NCBI GenBank assembly: GCA_003518365.1
Contig: DOYU01000018.1
Coordinates: 1-14,673 of the forward strand
Length of the DNA stretch: 14,673 bases
DNA from: Candidatus Magasanikiibacteriota bacterium
GTDB lineage: Bacteria; Patescibacteriota; Patescibacteriia; Magasanikbacterales; UBA922
Direction of reading: 5' to 3'
The notes beneath the pieces were generated by a model, which searched no databases, had not been told where the DNA came from, and worked only from the letters and a program-made list of their open reading frames with translations. This document shows positions 1 through 6,310 of the stretch, piece by piece; the stretch's first letter is position 1; the number at the start of each line of letters is the position of its first letter. Made by a program: the position numbers and the translations under genes.

Positions 1-938
1 GCAACATAGTTGAGTGGCGCGTTTTCTGTGACATGGACATTGATATCAAAGGTATCGAGACGCTTTCCATCAACATGGAGCCCTGCGGTAAACGTGTAAT
101 CCCCTGTTGTTTTTGGGGCACGAAATGAAAATGTCTGCCTGACAAGACCGTTTTTTTCTACCGCATCATTGACGGCAAGGATAACATTCCCATTTGCCCA
201 GCTGTGATCTGCAAAGCTCGCCCCAGCTGAGGCTAGTGAACTTGCTGAGCCAGATGTCAATTGATATCCATTCCATGAGCTCTCTCCTGTATTTTGATAA
301 ATAGCGACGACACTCACAAGATCACCGCCAACAACATCGACTGATTTTTTACTTAAACCAATTCGCTTGGCCTGGTATGTAGTCGTTGCCGAAGTTTCTT
401 CCGGCGTTGCAACATTTTCAGAAACATCAACAACATCAGAAACATTAGAAACCTCTACAACCTTAATATCCACATAAAAATAGCCATCATCTACCCACGA
501 CCAATTTTCTGCTGCCAAATGAAATTCTTCTTTATAAGAACCAACCTTCTCTGGCGCGTGGAGAAAGACACCAAGCTCGCCCACTTCTCCGGGCTTTATC
601 GTGCCTGCCATGCGGCCGATCTGTTTTGGGCTATTCCATCCTGTCCCAAAAAACACAGAATTTCTTTCTCGTGGCTCCATAGTATAGGCGGAAATGAAAT
701 TTTTTCCTTCATTCACCCATGCTTTCGTTCCGGTGTTTTTGAACTTGATTTTGACGAGTTTCATGGTTCCTGCCTCAATGATTACCGGATCTGACTCTGA
801 TTGGGACACAAATGTGGCGGCATACCCACTATCGCGAATAGCGAGCTTCGGGTCTGCGGCATCTACACGTACAGAAGTAAGCCCAAAGAGGCTCGTGGTC
901 ATGAATAATGAAAGAAAAACGGCAATGTATTTGTTCAT
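1..938 (-). CDS. Secreted protein with two NBR1-type Ig-like domains (3' end outside window)
   Basis: The gene is read leftward from ATG at 938 and runs off the left edge with 312 complete codons and no stop, so the C-terminus is missing. Residues 1-28 form a signal peptide (K3, a hydrophobic run, cleavage likely near VDA-A), so the product is exported. Residues about 50-162 look like an NBR1-type Ig-like beta-sandwich: FKNTGTKAW at 66-74, proline/glycine turns around 114-120, and the W-rich NWSWVDDGYFYVDIKV end. A linker rich in V, S and E is followed by a second, weaker copy at about 190-304 containing YQNTGESSW (214-222). These domains normally act as spacer or binding modules and are often followed in CPR proteins by a peptidase or other catalytic domain, which here would lie outside the window. 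No SD precedes the start. A promoter-like sequence lies at 963-992. The domain calls rest on pattern recognition only. Confidence 0.8.
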   Translation of the reverse strand, partial: MNKYIAVFLSLFMTTSLFGLTSVRVDAADPKLAIRDSGYAATFVSQSESDPVIIEAGTMKLVKIKFKNTGTKAWVNEGKNFISAYTMEPRERNSVFFGTGWNSPKQIGRMAGTIKPGEVGELGVFLHAPEKVGSYKEEFHLAAENWSWVDDGYFYVDIKVVEVSNVSDVVDVSENVATPEETSATTTYQAKRIGLSKKSVDVVGGDLVSVVAIYQNTGESSWNGYQLTSGSASSLASAGASFADHSWANGNVILAVNDAVEKNGLVRQTFSFRAPKTTGDYTFTAGLHVDGKRLDTFDINVHVTENAPLNYV

Positions 939-962
939 AAAGCGATCAATGTTAGGAATAGT

Positions 963-992
963 AGTATAGCAAAAAATGAGAAACGTTTCCAA
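963..992 (-). promoter_or_regulatory. Probable sigma70-type promoter of the Ig-like protein gene
   Basis: Read on the minus strand there is TTGGAA (992-987), an 18-nt spacer, then TATACT (968-963) preceded by TGC, which gives an extended -10. The predicted start would be near 956, leaving a leader of roughly 18 nt before the ATG at 938. The -10 is good and the -35 is moderate. Confidence 0.5.
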
Positions 993-1030
993 TTGCGAAA
1001 ATAAGCAAAAAAAGGTAGAGTGTATATGAT

Positions 1031-1124
1031 TCTCTCCTATAAAAGGAGGGTAGAAGAGGTCTTCAGCAAGAAAAAAGTTCATACGTACTGCAGACCCCCT
1101 CTAGCTCCCCCTCATAGGGGGAGA
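1031..1124. repeat. MITE-like imperfect inverted repeat, about 94 bp
   Basis: The left arm (1031-1068) and the reverse complement of the right arm (about 1086-1124) align along nearly their whole length, both beginning TCTC and both containing GGTCT then CAG. Each arm also folds on itself: CTCCT/AGGAG at 1034-1048, and a perfect 7-bp stem CTCCCCC/GGGGGAG at 1105-1111 and 1117-1123. The centre is A-rich. The element fills most of the gap between the divergent genes starting at 938 and 1139 and ends 14 nt before the flippase ATG. No transposase is present. It could be a non-autonomous mobile element or a dispersed palindromic repeat, and its transcript would form strong hairpins. Confidence 0.6.
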
Positions 1125-1138
1125 ATATTCTTCTTTCT

Positions 1139-2560
1139 ATGAGCACCACCAGAAAAATAGCTCACAATACTGCTGCGCAACTCATTGGCAAGATCGTGTC
1201 TACAGGTCTTGGTCTTGTGGCTATTGGGATGATGACGCGGTATCTCGGGACAGAGCAGTTTGGGTGGTATGTCACGACAATTGCATTTTTGCAATTTCTT
1301 GCCATCCTTATAGACTTCGGTCTCATCCCAGTGACCGCACAGATGATGGGAGAAAAAAAAATCGAAGAACAGACATTGCTCCAAAATTTACTCGGCTACC
1401 GATTTGTCACTGCAATATTTTTTCTCGCACTTGCTCCGGCGATTGCATTGTTCTTCCCCTATCCACATGAAGTAAAGATTGCCATTGCGTTCACGACCGT
1501 CAACATGCTCGCCGTTGCCATGAATCAAATTTTTACCGGCTATTATCAGGCAAAATTGAAAATGCACATTCAAGCAATTGGTGAAGTCATCGGACGCGTT
1601 GTGCTTGTGGGAGGACTCGCACTTATGCTGTATACCGATGCAGGATTTCTTCCCGTCATGATTGTCCTAACACTCGCAAGCGTGGCATACACAGCATATA
1701 TGTGGAGCTCAGCATTCCGAATGGCAAGACCAATCTTTGCCTTTGACATGCCTATTTGGAAAGAAATCACGCGCAAGATGTGGCCGATTGCGATTTCTAT
1801 TATTTTTAATGTCATGTATCTGAAGGGCGACACAGTGATTCTTTCGCTGTATCAAGATCAGACTCAGGTCGGTATCTACGGCGCTGCGTATCGCGTCATC
1901 GACATCCTCGCACAAATGGCAATGATGATGATGGGCCTGATGCTCCCACTCCTTGCAAACGCGTGGGCTGAAAAGAATAAAGAACGTATGCACCACTTGT
2001 ATCAACAAAGTTTTGATATGATGATGCTGTTTGCAGTGCCACTCGTTCTTGGTGGCATCTTGGTTGCGACACCGATCATGACGCTTGTTGCCGGAGCAGG
2101 ATTTGAAGCGTCTGGCCCGATGTTGTCTGTATTGCTTGGAAGTACGTTTTTTCTGTTTATTGGTGCGATATACGGACACATTGCCGTTGCAATCGATAAA
2201 CAAAAACAAACCATGTGGATCTATATCAGCAATGCCGTGATCACGGTCATTGGGTATTTTTATTTCATTCCACGCTACGGTCTCTGGGGTGCCGCTGGCA
2301 TGACACTCTTTAGTGAGGCCTATGCTGGCATCATGCTTCTCTTCACGGTACGCAAATATTTGAAATTAACACTCAACATTCAGACATTTGGAAAAATTCT
2401 TTTCTCTGCAATAGTCATGGCAGCTGCTATATACCTTTTCAAAGATTGGCATGTGCTCATTCTCTTACCACTCGGTGGAGTAGTGTATCTCGCATTTTTA
2501 TTCGGTCTTGGGGCAGTATCAAAAGAGACGATGAAAGAAATTCTGAACATAAAAAGCTAG
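1139..2560 (+). CDS. Polysaccharide (lipid-linked oligosaccharide) flippase, MOP superfamily
   Basis: The 473-aa protein consists almost entirely of hydrophobic helices, about 12-14 by eye. It has the characteristic N-terminus of the RfbX/Wzx (COG2244) family: KIAHNTAAQLIGKI, then MMTRYLGTEQFGWY and a first loop ending LIPVTAQMMGE. The length is typical of the family. The expected role is translocation of an undecaprenyl- or similar lipid-linked glycan across the cytoplasmic membrane. It is the first gene of a three-gene cluster, with only 6 nt between its stop and the glycosyltransferase start. The ATG at 1139 gives the family N-terminus directly. No SD precedes it, and the strong hairpin at 1105-1123 lies just upstream. 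A teichuronic-acid or S-layer glycan substrate is as likely as an O-antigen-like one. Confidence 0.9.
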   Translation: MSTTRKIAHNTAAQLIGKIVSTGLGLVAIGMMTRYLGTEQFGWYVTTIAFLQFLAILIDFGLIPVTAQMMGEKKIEEQTLLQNLLGYRFVTAIFFLALAPAIALFFPYPHEVKIAIAFTTVNMLAVAMNQIFTGYYQAKLKMHIQAIGEVIGRVVLVGGLALMLYTDAGFLPVMIVLTLASVAYTAYMWSSAFRMARPIFAFDMPIWKEITRKMWPIAISIIFNVMYLKGDTVILSLYQDQTQVGIYGAAYRVIDILAQMAMMMMGLMLPLLANAWAEKNKERMHHLYQQSFDMMMLFAVPLVLGGILVATPIMTLVAGAGFEASGPMLSVLLGSTFFLFIGAIYGHIAVAIDKQKQTMWIYISNAVITVIGYFYFIPRYGLWGAAGMTLFSEAYAGIMLLFTVRKYLKLTLNIQTFGKILFSAIVMAAAIYLFKDWHVLILLPLGGVVYLAFLFGLGAVSKETMKEILNIKS

Positions 2561-2566
2561 TCTCGT

Positions 2567-3244
2567 ATGAAACAGAGCTATACATGTATTATCCCATTTT
2601 ATAATGAAGGAAATCGAATACTCGATACCCTTGCTGTCGTCACACGTGTTTCTTCGTTTTCCGAAATCATTTGTATAGATGATGGATCTACTGACAATGC
2701 ATTGATAGATATTCAAAAACAATACCCACATGTGACGCTCATGACCTTACCGACAAATAGAGGAAAAAGTGATGCCATATCAGCAGGACTTCACGCGACA
2801 AAAACATCGGATATTTTTTTAATTGATGCAGATCTCCAATCATTGTCTCATGAAGAACTTTCTTCTGCGATAAAAAAATACGAAACACATCATCTCGATA
2901 TGCTCATTTTAGGAAGACATGATAGCAATCTTTTTGTAAAAATGAATAGAGGTGATATTCTTTTTTCAGGACAACGCATTCTTTCCGTCACCGATCTTCA
3001 TGAGATCTTTTCTGTCTCTCCAGATAAATATCAACTAGAAATTGCAATCAACACATACATGCGAAAAAAGAAAAAACACGTTGCATGGATGGCATCATCG
3101 CTTCTCAATACATATAAATCTGAAAAGTGGGGATTCTTTTCCGGAGTGTCACATGAACTTTCTATGGCATGGGACATCATTCGCTACGCAGGCCCTCGTG
3201 AGTATCTTGCTCAGATACGAACATTTGCAAAACAACGCGTATGA
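2567..3244 (+). CDS. Family 2 glycosyltransferase (short, GT-A fold)
   Basis: This 225-aa protein begins with the GT2 signature: IIPFYNEG at 8-15, the nucleotide-binding IDDGSTD at 37-43, NRGK at 64-67 and the metal-binding DADLQ at 87-91. The GT-A half is complete. The C-terminal part is short, with no membrane helix seen, so the enzyme is probably cytosolic or peripheral. It would transfer a sugar from an NDP-sugar to a lipid-linked acceptor. The acceptor and sugar cannot be told from sequence. It follows the flippase by 6 nt, and its stop overlaps the next start in an ATGA, so the three genes are very likely one operon with translational coupling. The gene has A-rich runs around 3060-3080. 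The start is fixed by the motif close to the N-terminus. Confidence 0.9.
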   Translation: MKQSYTCIIPFYNEGNRILDTLAVVTRVSSFSEIICIDDGSTDNALIDIQKQYPHVTLMTLPTNRGKSDAISAGLHATKTSDIFLIDADLQSLSHEELSSAIKKYETHHLDMLILGRHDSNLFVKMNRGDILFSGQRILSVTDLHEIFSVSPDKYQLEIAINTYMRKKKKHVAWMASSLLNTYKSEKWGFFSGVSHELSMAWDIIRYAGPREYLAQIRTFAKQRV

Positions 3245-4515
3245 TTTTCTTCTACATTCTCTATTCTACATTCTACATTCTGATCACGTGGCACCGCTTT
3301 TCGTATGGCGTTTTTTTACTGTTCCTTTTGCTTCCAACGTACTTGCTGAGATTTTCTCTTGGACCATTGCCGGTAACAATACTGGAAATCATGATTTGGG
3401 TTGTTTGTCTTGTAGGATTGGTCAAGCATGCCAAGCATATTGAAGAATCGCTTCTGATACTTTTTCGAAAACATACACTGTTTACGATTGGAACAGCGCT
3501 GTTTCTCATCGCGGCAACCATATCTATCTTTACTGCCGTGGATCTCCGAGCTGCAGCAGGCGAATGGAAGGCATTTTATATCGAACCGTTTGCATTATTT
3601 CTTATCCTCTATTTCTCACGTGACAGACTTGAGATACACACAGATATTCTACTGCCGCTTGTATTGTCAGGGTTTGCAACATCCATCCTGGCTATTGTAC
3701 AACACTTCACCGGCTGGATGGTACCTTGGGATTTTTGGGAAAATGGCGCGAGCTATCGTGTCACCGCATGGTATGGATTTCCCAATGGGGTGGGACTCTT
3801 TTTAGCGCCGCTCGTAGTATTGGCAGCGGCAATTGTATGGCAAAGATTATTTCAAAAACAAAAAAACAATTGGGCAACTGGACAATTTGTGAATTGGGTG
3901 TTACTTGTTACTTGCTACTTGTTACTCGTCACAGGCCCTCTCGCAGTACTCTATGCAAAATCTACCGGCGGGCTTATTGGCATCCTTGCAGGTGTAGGGA
4001 TCCTTTTTCTCATCAACAAAAAAACACGTTTCCCAGCAATTGCCATTGGAGTCATTGGCATCGTAAGTCTTCTGAGCATTCCAAGCCTCGCAAGCATTCG
4101 AGAAGAATTATTTTTCAAAGACAGATCTGGTCAAATTCGTCTCTCCATGTGGCAAGATACTGTGCAATTGCTGAAAGAAAGACCCCTGCTCGGTGCAGGA
4201 TTGGCATCGTATGATGAACGTATTATTCCCTATCACACCACGGTGAATGGCGAAGGGATTGAAATATTCAGTCTTCCACACAATTTATTTTTGTCAATCT
4301 ATGTCAATCTTGGACTTCTGGGGATTGTCGGTTTTCTCATGATGAATATTGGTCTTTTTTTATCTATCATAAATAAAAGAGGCTATTGGTTTTTTGTCTT
4401 AGGTCCACTGATAGCCATTAGTATTATGGGTCTCGTAGATACACCATATATAAGGAATGATCTATCCGTATTTTTTTGGGTATTGCCGCTGCTCCTCGTC
4501 ACTAGACAAGAATAG
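3241..4515 (+). CDS. O-antigen ligase / polymerase family membrane protein (Wzy_C-type)
   Basis: The 424-aa multi-spanning membrane protein has the conserved block of the O-antigen ligase/polymerase (PF04932-type) family. Around residues 297-322 is GQIRLSMW...ERPLLGAGLASY, with the conserved Arg at 300. It is followed by LPHNLFLSIYVNLGLLG, with His347 and Asn348, in the large periplasmic loop and the next helix. Such enzymes polymerise lipid-linked glycan repeats or ligate them to an acceptor. In an organism with no obvious lipid A, a polymerase or a protein/glycan ligase is likelier than true WaaL. It starts inside the GT2 stop codon (ATGA), which argues for coupled translation. Two different heptanucleotide tandem repeats lie inside the gene, one at codons 4-13 and one at codons 221-230. 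The frame is open here, so this copy should be expressed. Confidence 0.85.
   Translation: MIFFYILYSTFYILITWHRFSYGVFLLFLLLPTYLLRFSLGPLPVTILEIMIWVVCLVGLVKHAKHIEESLLILFRKHTLFTIGTALFLIAATISIFTAVDLRAAAGEWKAFYIEPFALFLILYFSRDRLEIHTDILLPLVLSGFATSILAIVQHFTGWMVPWDFWENGASYRVTAWYGFPNGVGLFLAPLVVLAAAIVWQRLFQKQKNNWATGQFVNWVLLVTCYLLLVTGPLAVLYAKSTGGLIGILAGVGILFLINKKTRFPAIAIGVIGIVSLLSIPSLASIREELFFKDRSGQIRLSMWQDTVQLLKERPLLGAGLASYDERIIPYHTTVNGEGIEIFSLPHNLFLSIYVNLGLLGIVGFLMMNIGLFLSIINKRGYWFFVLGPLIAISIMGLVDTPYIRNDLSVFFWVLPLLLVTRQE
3250..3277 (+). repeat. Heptanucleotide tandem repeat (TTCTACA)4, one degenerate unit
   Basis: Four consecutive 7-nt units lie at 3250-3256, 3257-3263 (TTCTCTA variant), 3264-3270 and 3271-3277, followed by a partial TTCT. 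They begin 9 nt after the ATG of the ligase/polymerase gene. Gain or loss of one unit would shift the reading frame. Confidence 0.8.
3901..3928 (+). repeat. Heptanucleotide tandem repeat (TTACTTG)4 with two imperfect units
   Basis: The units are TTACTTG, TTACTTG, CTACTTG and TTACTCG at 3901-3928, inside the ligase/polymerase gene. The encoded peptide is itself roughly seven-residue periodic (LLVTCYLLLVTG), within a membrane helix. The period of 7 matches that of the separate repeat at 3250-3277, although the unit sequence differs. Confidence 0.8.
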
Positions 4516-4540
4516 ATTCCTTCAGTACAATCCGTGCAAT

Positions 4541-4625
4541 GGAGAGGTGTCAGAGTGGTCGAATGTGCCGCTTTCGAAAAGCGGTGTCTCGCAAGGGACC
4601 GCGGGTTCGAATCCCGCCCTCTCCG
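4541..4625 (+). tRNA. tRNA-Ser, anticodon CGA
   Basis: A type II tRNA folds by eye. The acceptor stem GGAGAGG (4541-4547) pairs with CCTCTCC (4618-4624), with discriminator G4625. The anticodon stem CCGCT/AGCGG (4568-4572 and 4580-4584) encloses loop TTCGAAA with anticodon CGA at 4575-4577. A long variable arm covers 4585-4600 with a GCAA loop. The T arm GCGGG-TTCGAAT-CCCGC is at 4601-4617. It reads UCG codons. The CCA end is not encoded and must be added after transcription. The gene starts 25 nt after the glycan operon and may be read through from it. A terminator follows at once. Confidence 0.97.
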
Positions 4626-4631
4626 CTAAGG

Positions 4632-4659
4632 AATTCCACTCATACCGAGTGGAATTTTT
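4632..4659 (+). terminator. Rho-independent terminator after tRNA-Ser
   Basis: The stem is AATTCCACTC (4632-4641) / GAGTGGAATT (4647-4656), with loop ATACC and a short T run to 4659. It begins 6 nt after the tRNA and would end both the tRNA and any read-through from the glycan operon. Confidence 0.85.
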
Positions 4660-4680
4660 GTGCTATACAAAGATGCATTA

Positions 4681-4710
4681 TTTTGTTATTCTTTCATAAG
4701 AGTAACAAAA
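4681..4710 (+). promoter_or_regulatory. 30-nt near-perfect palindrome just upstream of the Nudix start
   Basis: Positions 4681-4693 pair with 4698-4710 over 13 bp, with one T-G wobble and a TCAT loop; the outer arms are TTTTGTTA and TAACAAAA. It ends 5 nt before the ATG at 4716. It could be a repressor operator or a 5' UTR hairpin that hides the start. A TGCTATACA extended -10-like sequence at 4661-4669 would place the transcription start just before it, but no good -35 is visible. Confidence 0.5.
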
Positions 4711-4715
4711 TTACT

Positions 4716-5249
4716 ATGAAAACTACCAAATGGTTACAGTTGTCAAGAGAAGAGGTGTTCCACTCTCCTTTCCTCAACGTTTACCATGATCAAGTGCGTG
4801 TTCCAAATGGAACCACACGAGATTATTTTTTGACAGAAAAATCTGATATCGTTATAGTTGTCGCCACAACTAGTGACGGTCAAGTCATGTTGATAGATGA
4901 ATACAAATATGCGGCGAATTCACACATGTTAGTATTACCAGCTGGACATGTAGAAACAGATGAAGACCCGATTGAAACAGCAAAAAGAGAATTATTGGAA
5001 GAAACTGGTTACACGGGCGAGGAATATACGTATATAGGAAGATTGTATGAATCACCAGTCCAAGATTTGCATAAAGTATTTGTAGTGAAAGTAAATAATG
5101 TAGTAAAAAAAATAAACCCGCAATATGAACCTACTGAAGACATTACAACTCATCCAATCTCCCTAGAAACATTAAAAGACCATATTATCTCAGGAAAAAT
5201 AGTATCCTGCAGTACTTTAGGAGCTCTTGCGGTTACTGGTCTAATATAA
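4716..5249 (+). CDS. Nudix hydrolase, ADP-ribose pyrophosphatase-like
   Basis: The 177-aa protein contains a complete Nudix box at residues 77-99: G77, E83, R91-E92, E95-E96, G98. The acidic residues bind the metal that cleaves a nucleoside diphosphate linked to another moiety. The strand before the box (MLVLPAGHVE), the length and the C-terminal layout resemble ADP-ribose or NDP-sugar pyrophosphatases, but the substrate is not certain. The start is placed at ATG 4716, which gives MKTTKWLQLS. An open frame continues upstream to 4539, but that extension would translate the tRNA-Ser and its terminator and is not real. No SD is present. The gene stands alone between the tRNA terminator and a convergent nucleotidyltransferase gene. 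Confidence 0.92.
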   Translation: MKTTKWLQLSREEVFHSPFLNVYHDQVRVPNGTTRDYFLTEKSDIVIVVATTSDGQVMLIDEYKYAANSHMLVLPAGHVETDEDPIETAKRELLEETGYTGEEYTYIGRLYESPVQDLHKVFVVKVNNVVKKINPQYEPTEDITTHPISLETLKDHIISGKIVSCSTLGALAVTGLI

Positions 5250-5301
5250 ACTTGAAAGGATCGCTGTTTTGAAACCAAATTGTCGAATAAAAAGCACTGA
5301 A

Positions 5302-5328
5302 GGGAGTTTTTTTTCATGGAAAACTCCC
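5302..5328. terminator. Hairpin between convergent genes, possible weak terminator
   Basis: A perfect 9-bp stem GGGAGTTTT (5302-5310) / AAAACTCCC (5320-5328) lies between the Nudix stop and the nucleotidyltransferase stop. The plus strand has an A run instead of a T run after it, and the minus strand has only an interrupted T tail, so this is not a textbook intrinsic terminator for either gene. Confidence 0.4.
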
Positions 5329-5353
5329 AAAAAACCGACGTCCGACGAACCAC

Positions 5354-6085
5354 TCAAGCATCCTCCAGAAACTTGATTGCACTGTCGAGCTCTTCACGAG
5401 TCCCGACGTTGAAGAAATTAACTTGCGAACATTTGTAGACAACTATTTCTCGCCGTCTGCAAAGAGGATCAAGCAGAGCTCCCCAACCAGTCGTACTATG
5501 GTGAGAATCAAACAAAACACTGGCTTGTCCTCCAAACACCAAGATCCCAGCATTGACATATCCTTTGTGAGAAGGGGCCTGCTTGAACCTTGCTGGGGTA
5601 TACTCAGTCCCGAGCAGGACATTGTCGCTGCTTCTGATCTGCAATACACGATGACGCGAAAGGTGGTCTCTCTCTGCGGCCACCATTGTCATCATACGTC
5701 CGTGCTGTCGGTGGAAAGCCAATACATCCCGAAGATCTAGCCCCAGCCTGATTTCGTCAGCATTGCATAAGACCACGTTAGCAGCGTCACTTCGCTTCAA
5801 CGCATTCATGACCGCATTGTACGTACTCCATTCATCTTGGTGAGAGAATGAAACCCGTTGTGTGAAGAATTGCTCTTTAACCCAATCTCGTACATCTTCT
5901 GCCTTATACCCCACATTAAAAATGATGTGATCTACAAGCTCCGCAACAAGCAGGTCCGTGGTGTACCGTATGAGGGGCTTGCCGCCCACAGAATACAATA
6001 CCTTTTGACCATCGGTCGAGAGGGCCTGCCGGAATCTAGTTCCCTTTCCTCCTGCCAAGACGATTGACGCGACAGTCGTATCCAA
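5354..6085 (-). CDS. Sugar-phosphate nucleotidyltransferase (NDP-sugar pyrophosphorylase family)
   Basis: The 243-aa cytosolic enzyme has the nucleotidyltransferase signature LAGGKGTRF at 10-18, Lys28 and a GGKPLI strand. It also has NADE at 108-111 (metal/phosphate site, equivalent to the GDxE-type motif), NAGILVF at 179-185 and a C-terminal FNVGTREELDSA. It should make an NDP-sugar from NTP and a sugar 1-phosphate, of the RmlA/GalU/HddC type, but base and sugar specificity are unclear. The start is a TTG at 6085, chosen because a full AAGGAGG (6099-6093) lies 7 nt upstream; no ATG gives the complete motif. This strong SD, the TTG start and the G/C-richer codons set it apart from almost all neighbours. 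It could feed the glycan genes at 1139-4515, but it lies on the other strand and looks separately acquired. Confidence 0.88.
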   Translation of the reverse strand: MDTTVASIVLAGGKGTRFRQALSTDGQKVLYSVGGKPLIRYTTDLLVAELVDHIIFNVGYKAEDVRDWVKEQFFTQRVSFSHQDEWSTYNAVMNALKRSDAANVVLCNADEIRLGLDLRDVLAFHRQHGRMMTMVAAERDHLSRHRVLQIRSSDNVLLGTEYTPARFKQAPSHKGYVNAGILVFGGQASVLFDSHHSTTGWGALLDPLCRRREIVVYKCSQVNFFNVGTREELDSAIKFLEDA

Positions 6086-6092
6086 GACAATA

Positions 6093-6099
6093 CCTCCTT
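6093..6099 (-). promoter_or_regulatory. Consensus Shine-Dalgarno AAGGAGG deciding a TTG start
   Basis: On the minus strand AAGGAGG is followed by 7 nt and then TTG at 6085. It is the only full anti-SD match before a gene in this window and is the reason for accepting the non-ATG start. Confidence 0.85.
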
Positions 6100-6118
6100 G
6101 GGTAGCAATCTGCTGTAC

Positions 6119-6147
6119 TCAATAACATATTATCATAATAAAATCAA
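6119..6147 (-). promoter_or_regulatory. Possible promoter of the nucleotidyltransferase gene
   Basis: On the minus strand TTGATT (6147-6142), a 17-nt spacer and TATTGA (6124-6119) could form a promoter. GATAAT (6134-6129) is an alternative -10 without a good -35. The stretch is sharply A/T-rich against its surroundings. Neither fit is strong. Confidence 0.3.
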
Positions 6148-6249
6148 GGGCTCCTGGTCTTGAGTAAAAACGTTTCCACTACGTCCCATACTCTCCGCAA
6201 ACAGAATCCAATACAACACACGTGCAAAAACTCAGACAAAGCAGGTGTT

Positions 6250-6273
6250 CAGGCTTTACCGCCTGTTTTTTTT
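6250..6273 (+). terminator. Intrinsic terminator with no gene before it (attenuator or sRNA end)
   Basis: The stem is CAGGC (6250-6254) / GCCTG (6261-6265) with loop TTTACC, followed by eight T residues to 6273. It points rightward and lies 38 nt before the lipoprotein ATG. The only upstream gene is divergent, so the transcript it would end must start in 6086-6249. The gap 6086-6310 otherwise holds the SD and possible promoter of the nucleotidyltransferase; I see no ORF with support in it. Confidence 0.6.
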
Positions 6274-6301
6274 GTGATATGTTTCCACCTGCTCAAACCT
6301 C

Positions 6302-6306
6302 GGAGG
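6302..6306 (+). promoter_or_regulatory. Shine-Dalgarno GGAGG of the small lipoprotein gene
   Basis: GGAGG at 6302-6306 is 4 nt from the ATG at 6311. The spacing is slightly short, but the match is strong for a window in which most genes have none. Confidence 0.7.
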
Positions 6307-6310
6307 CATC

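Noticed and set aside
519..969. Two rightward open frames (519-794 and 694-969) opposite the partial Ig-like gene
   Set aside because: They lie antisense to a convincing signal-peptide-bearing gene and show no recognisable protein features.
3242..3244. TGA read as glycine (alternative code of some CPR lineages)
   Set aside because: TGA ends the glycosyltransferase and AlkD exactly where the families end, each in an ATGA overlap with the next gene, so it is a normal stop.
3241..4515. Frameshift or broken ligase/polymerase caused by the heptamer repeats
   Set aside because: The frame is continuous over 424 codons with all family motifs, so the present allele is intact.
4539..4715. N-terminal extension of the Nudix gene starting at an ATG just upstream of the tRNA
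   Set aside because: It would translate the tRNA-Ser and its terminator. The peptide is the usual artefact of reading a tRNA, and the Nudix family N-terminus fits ATG 4716.
5302..5334. Hairpin followed by an A run as a strong terminator for the Nudix gene
   Set aside because: A rightward terminator needs T residues after the stem. Here there are A residues, so it is listed only as a weak possibility.
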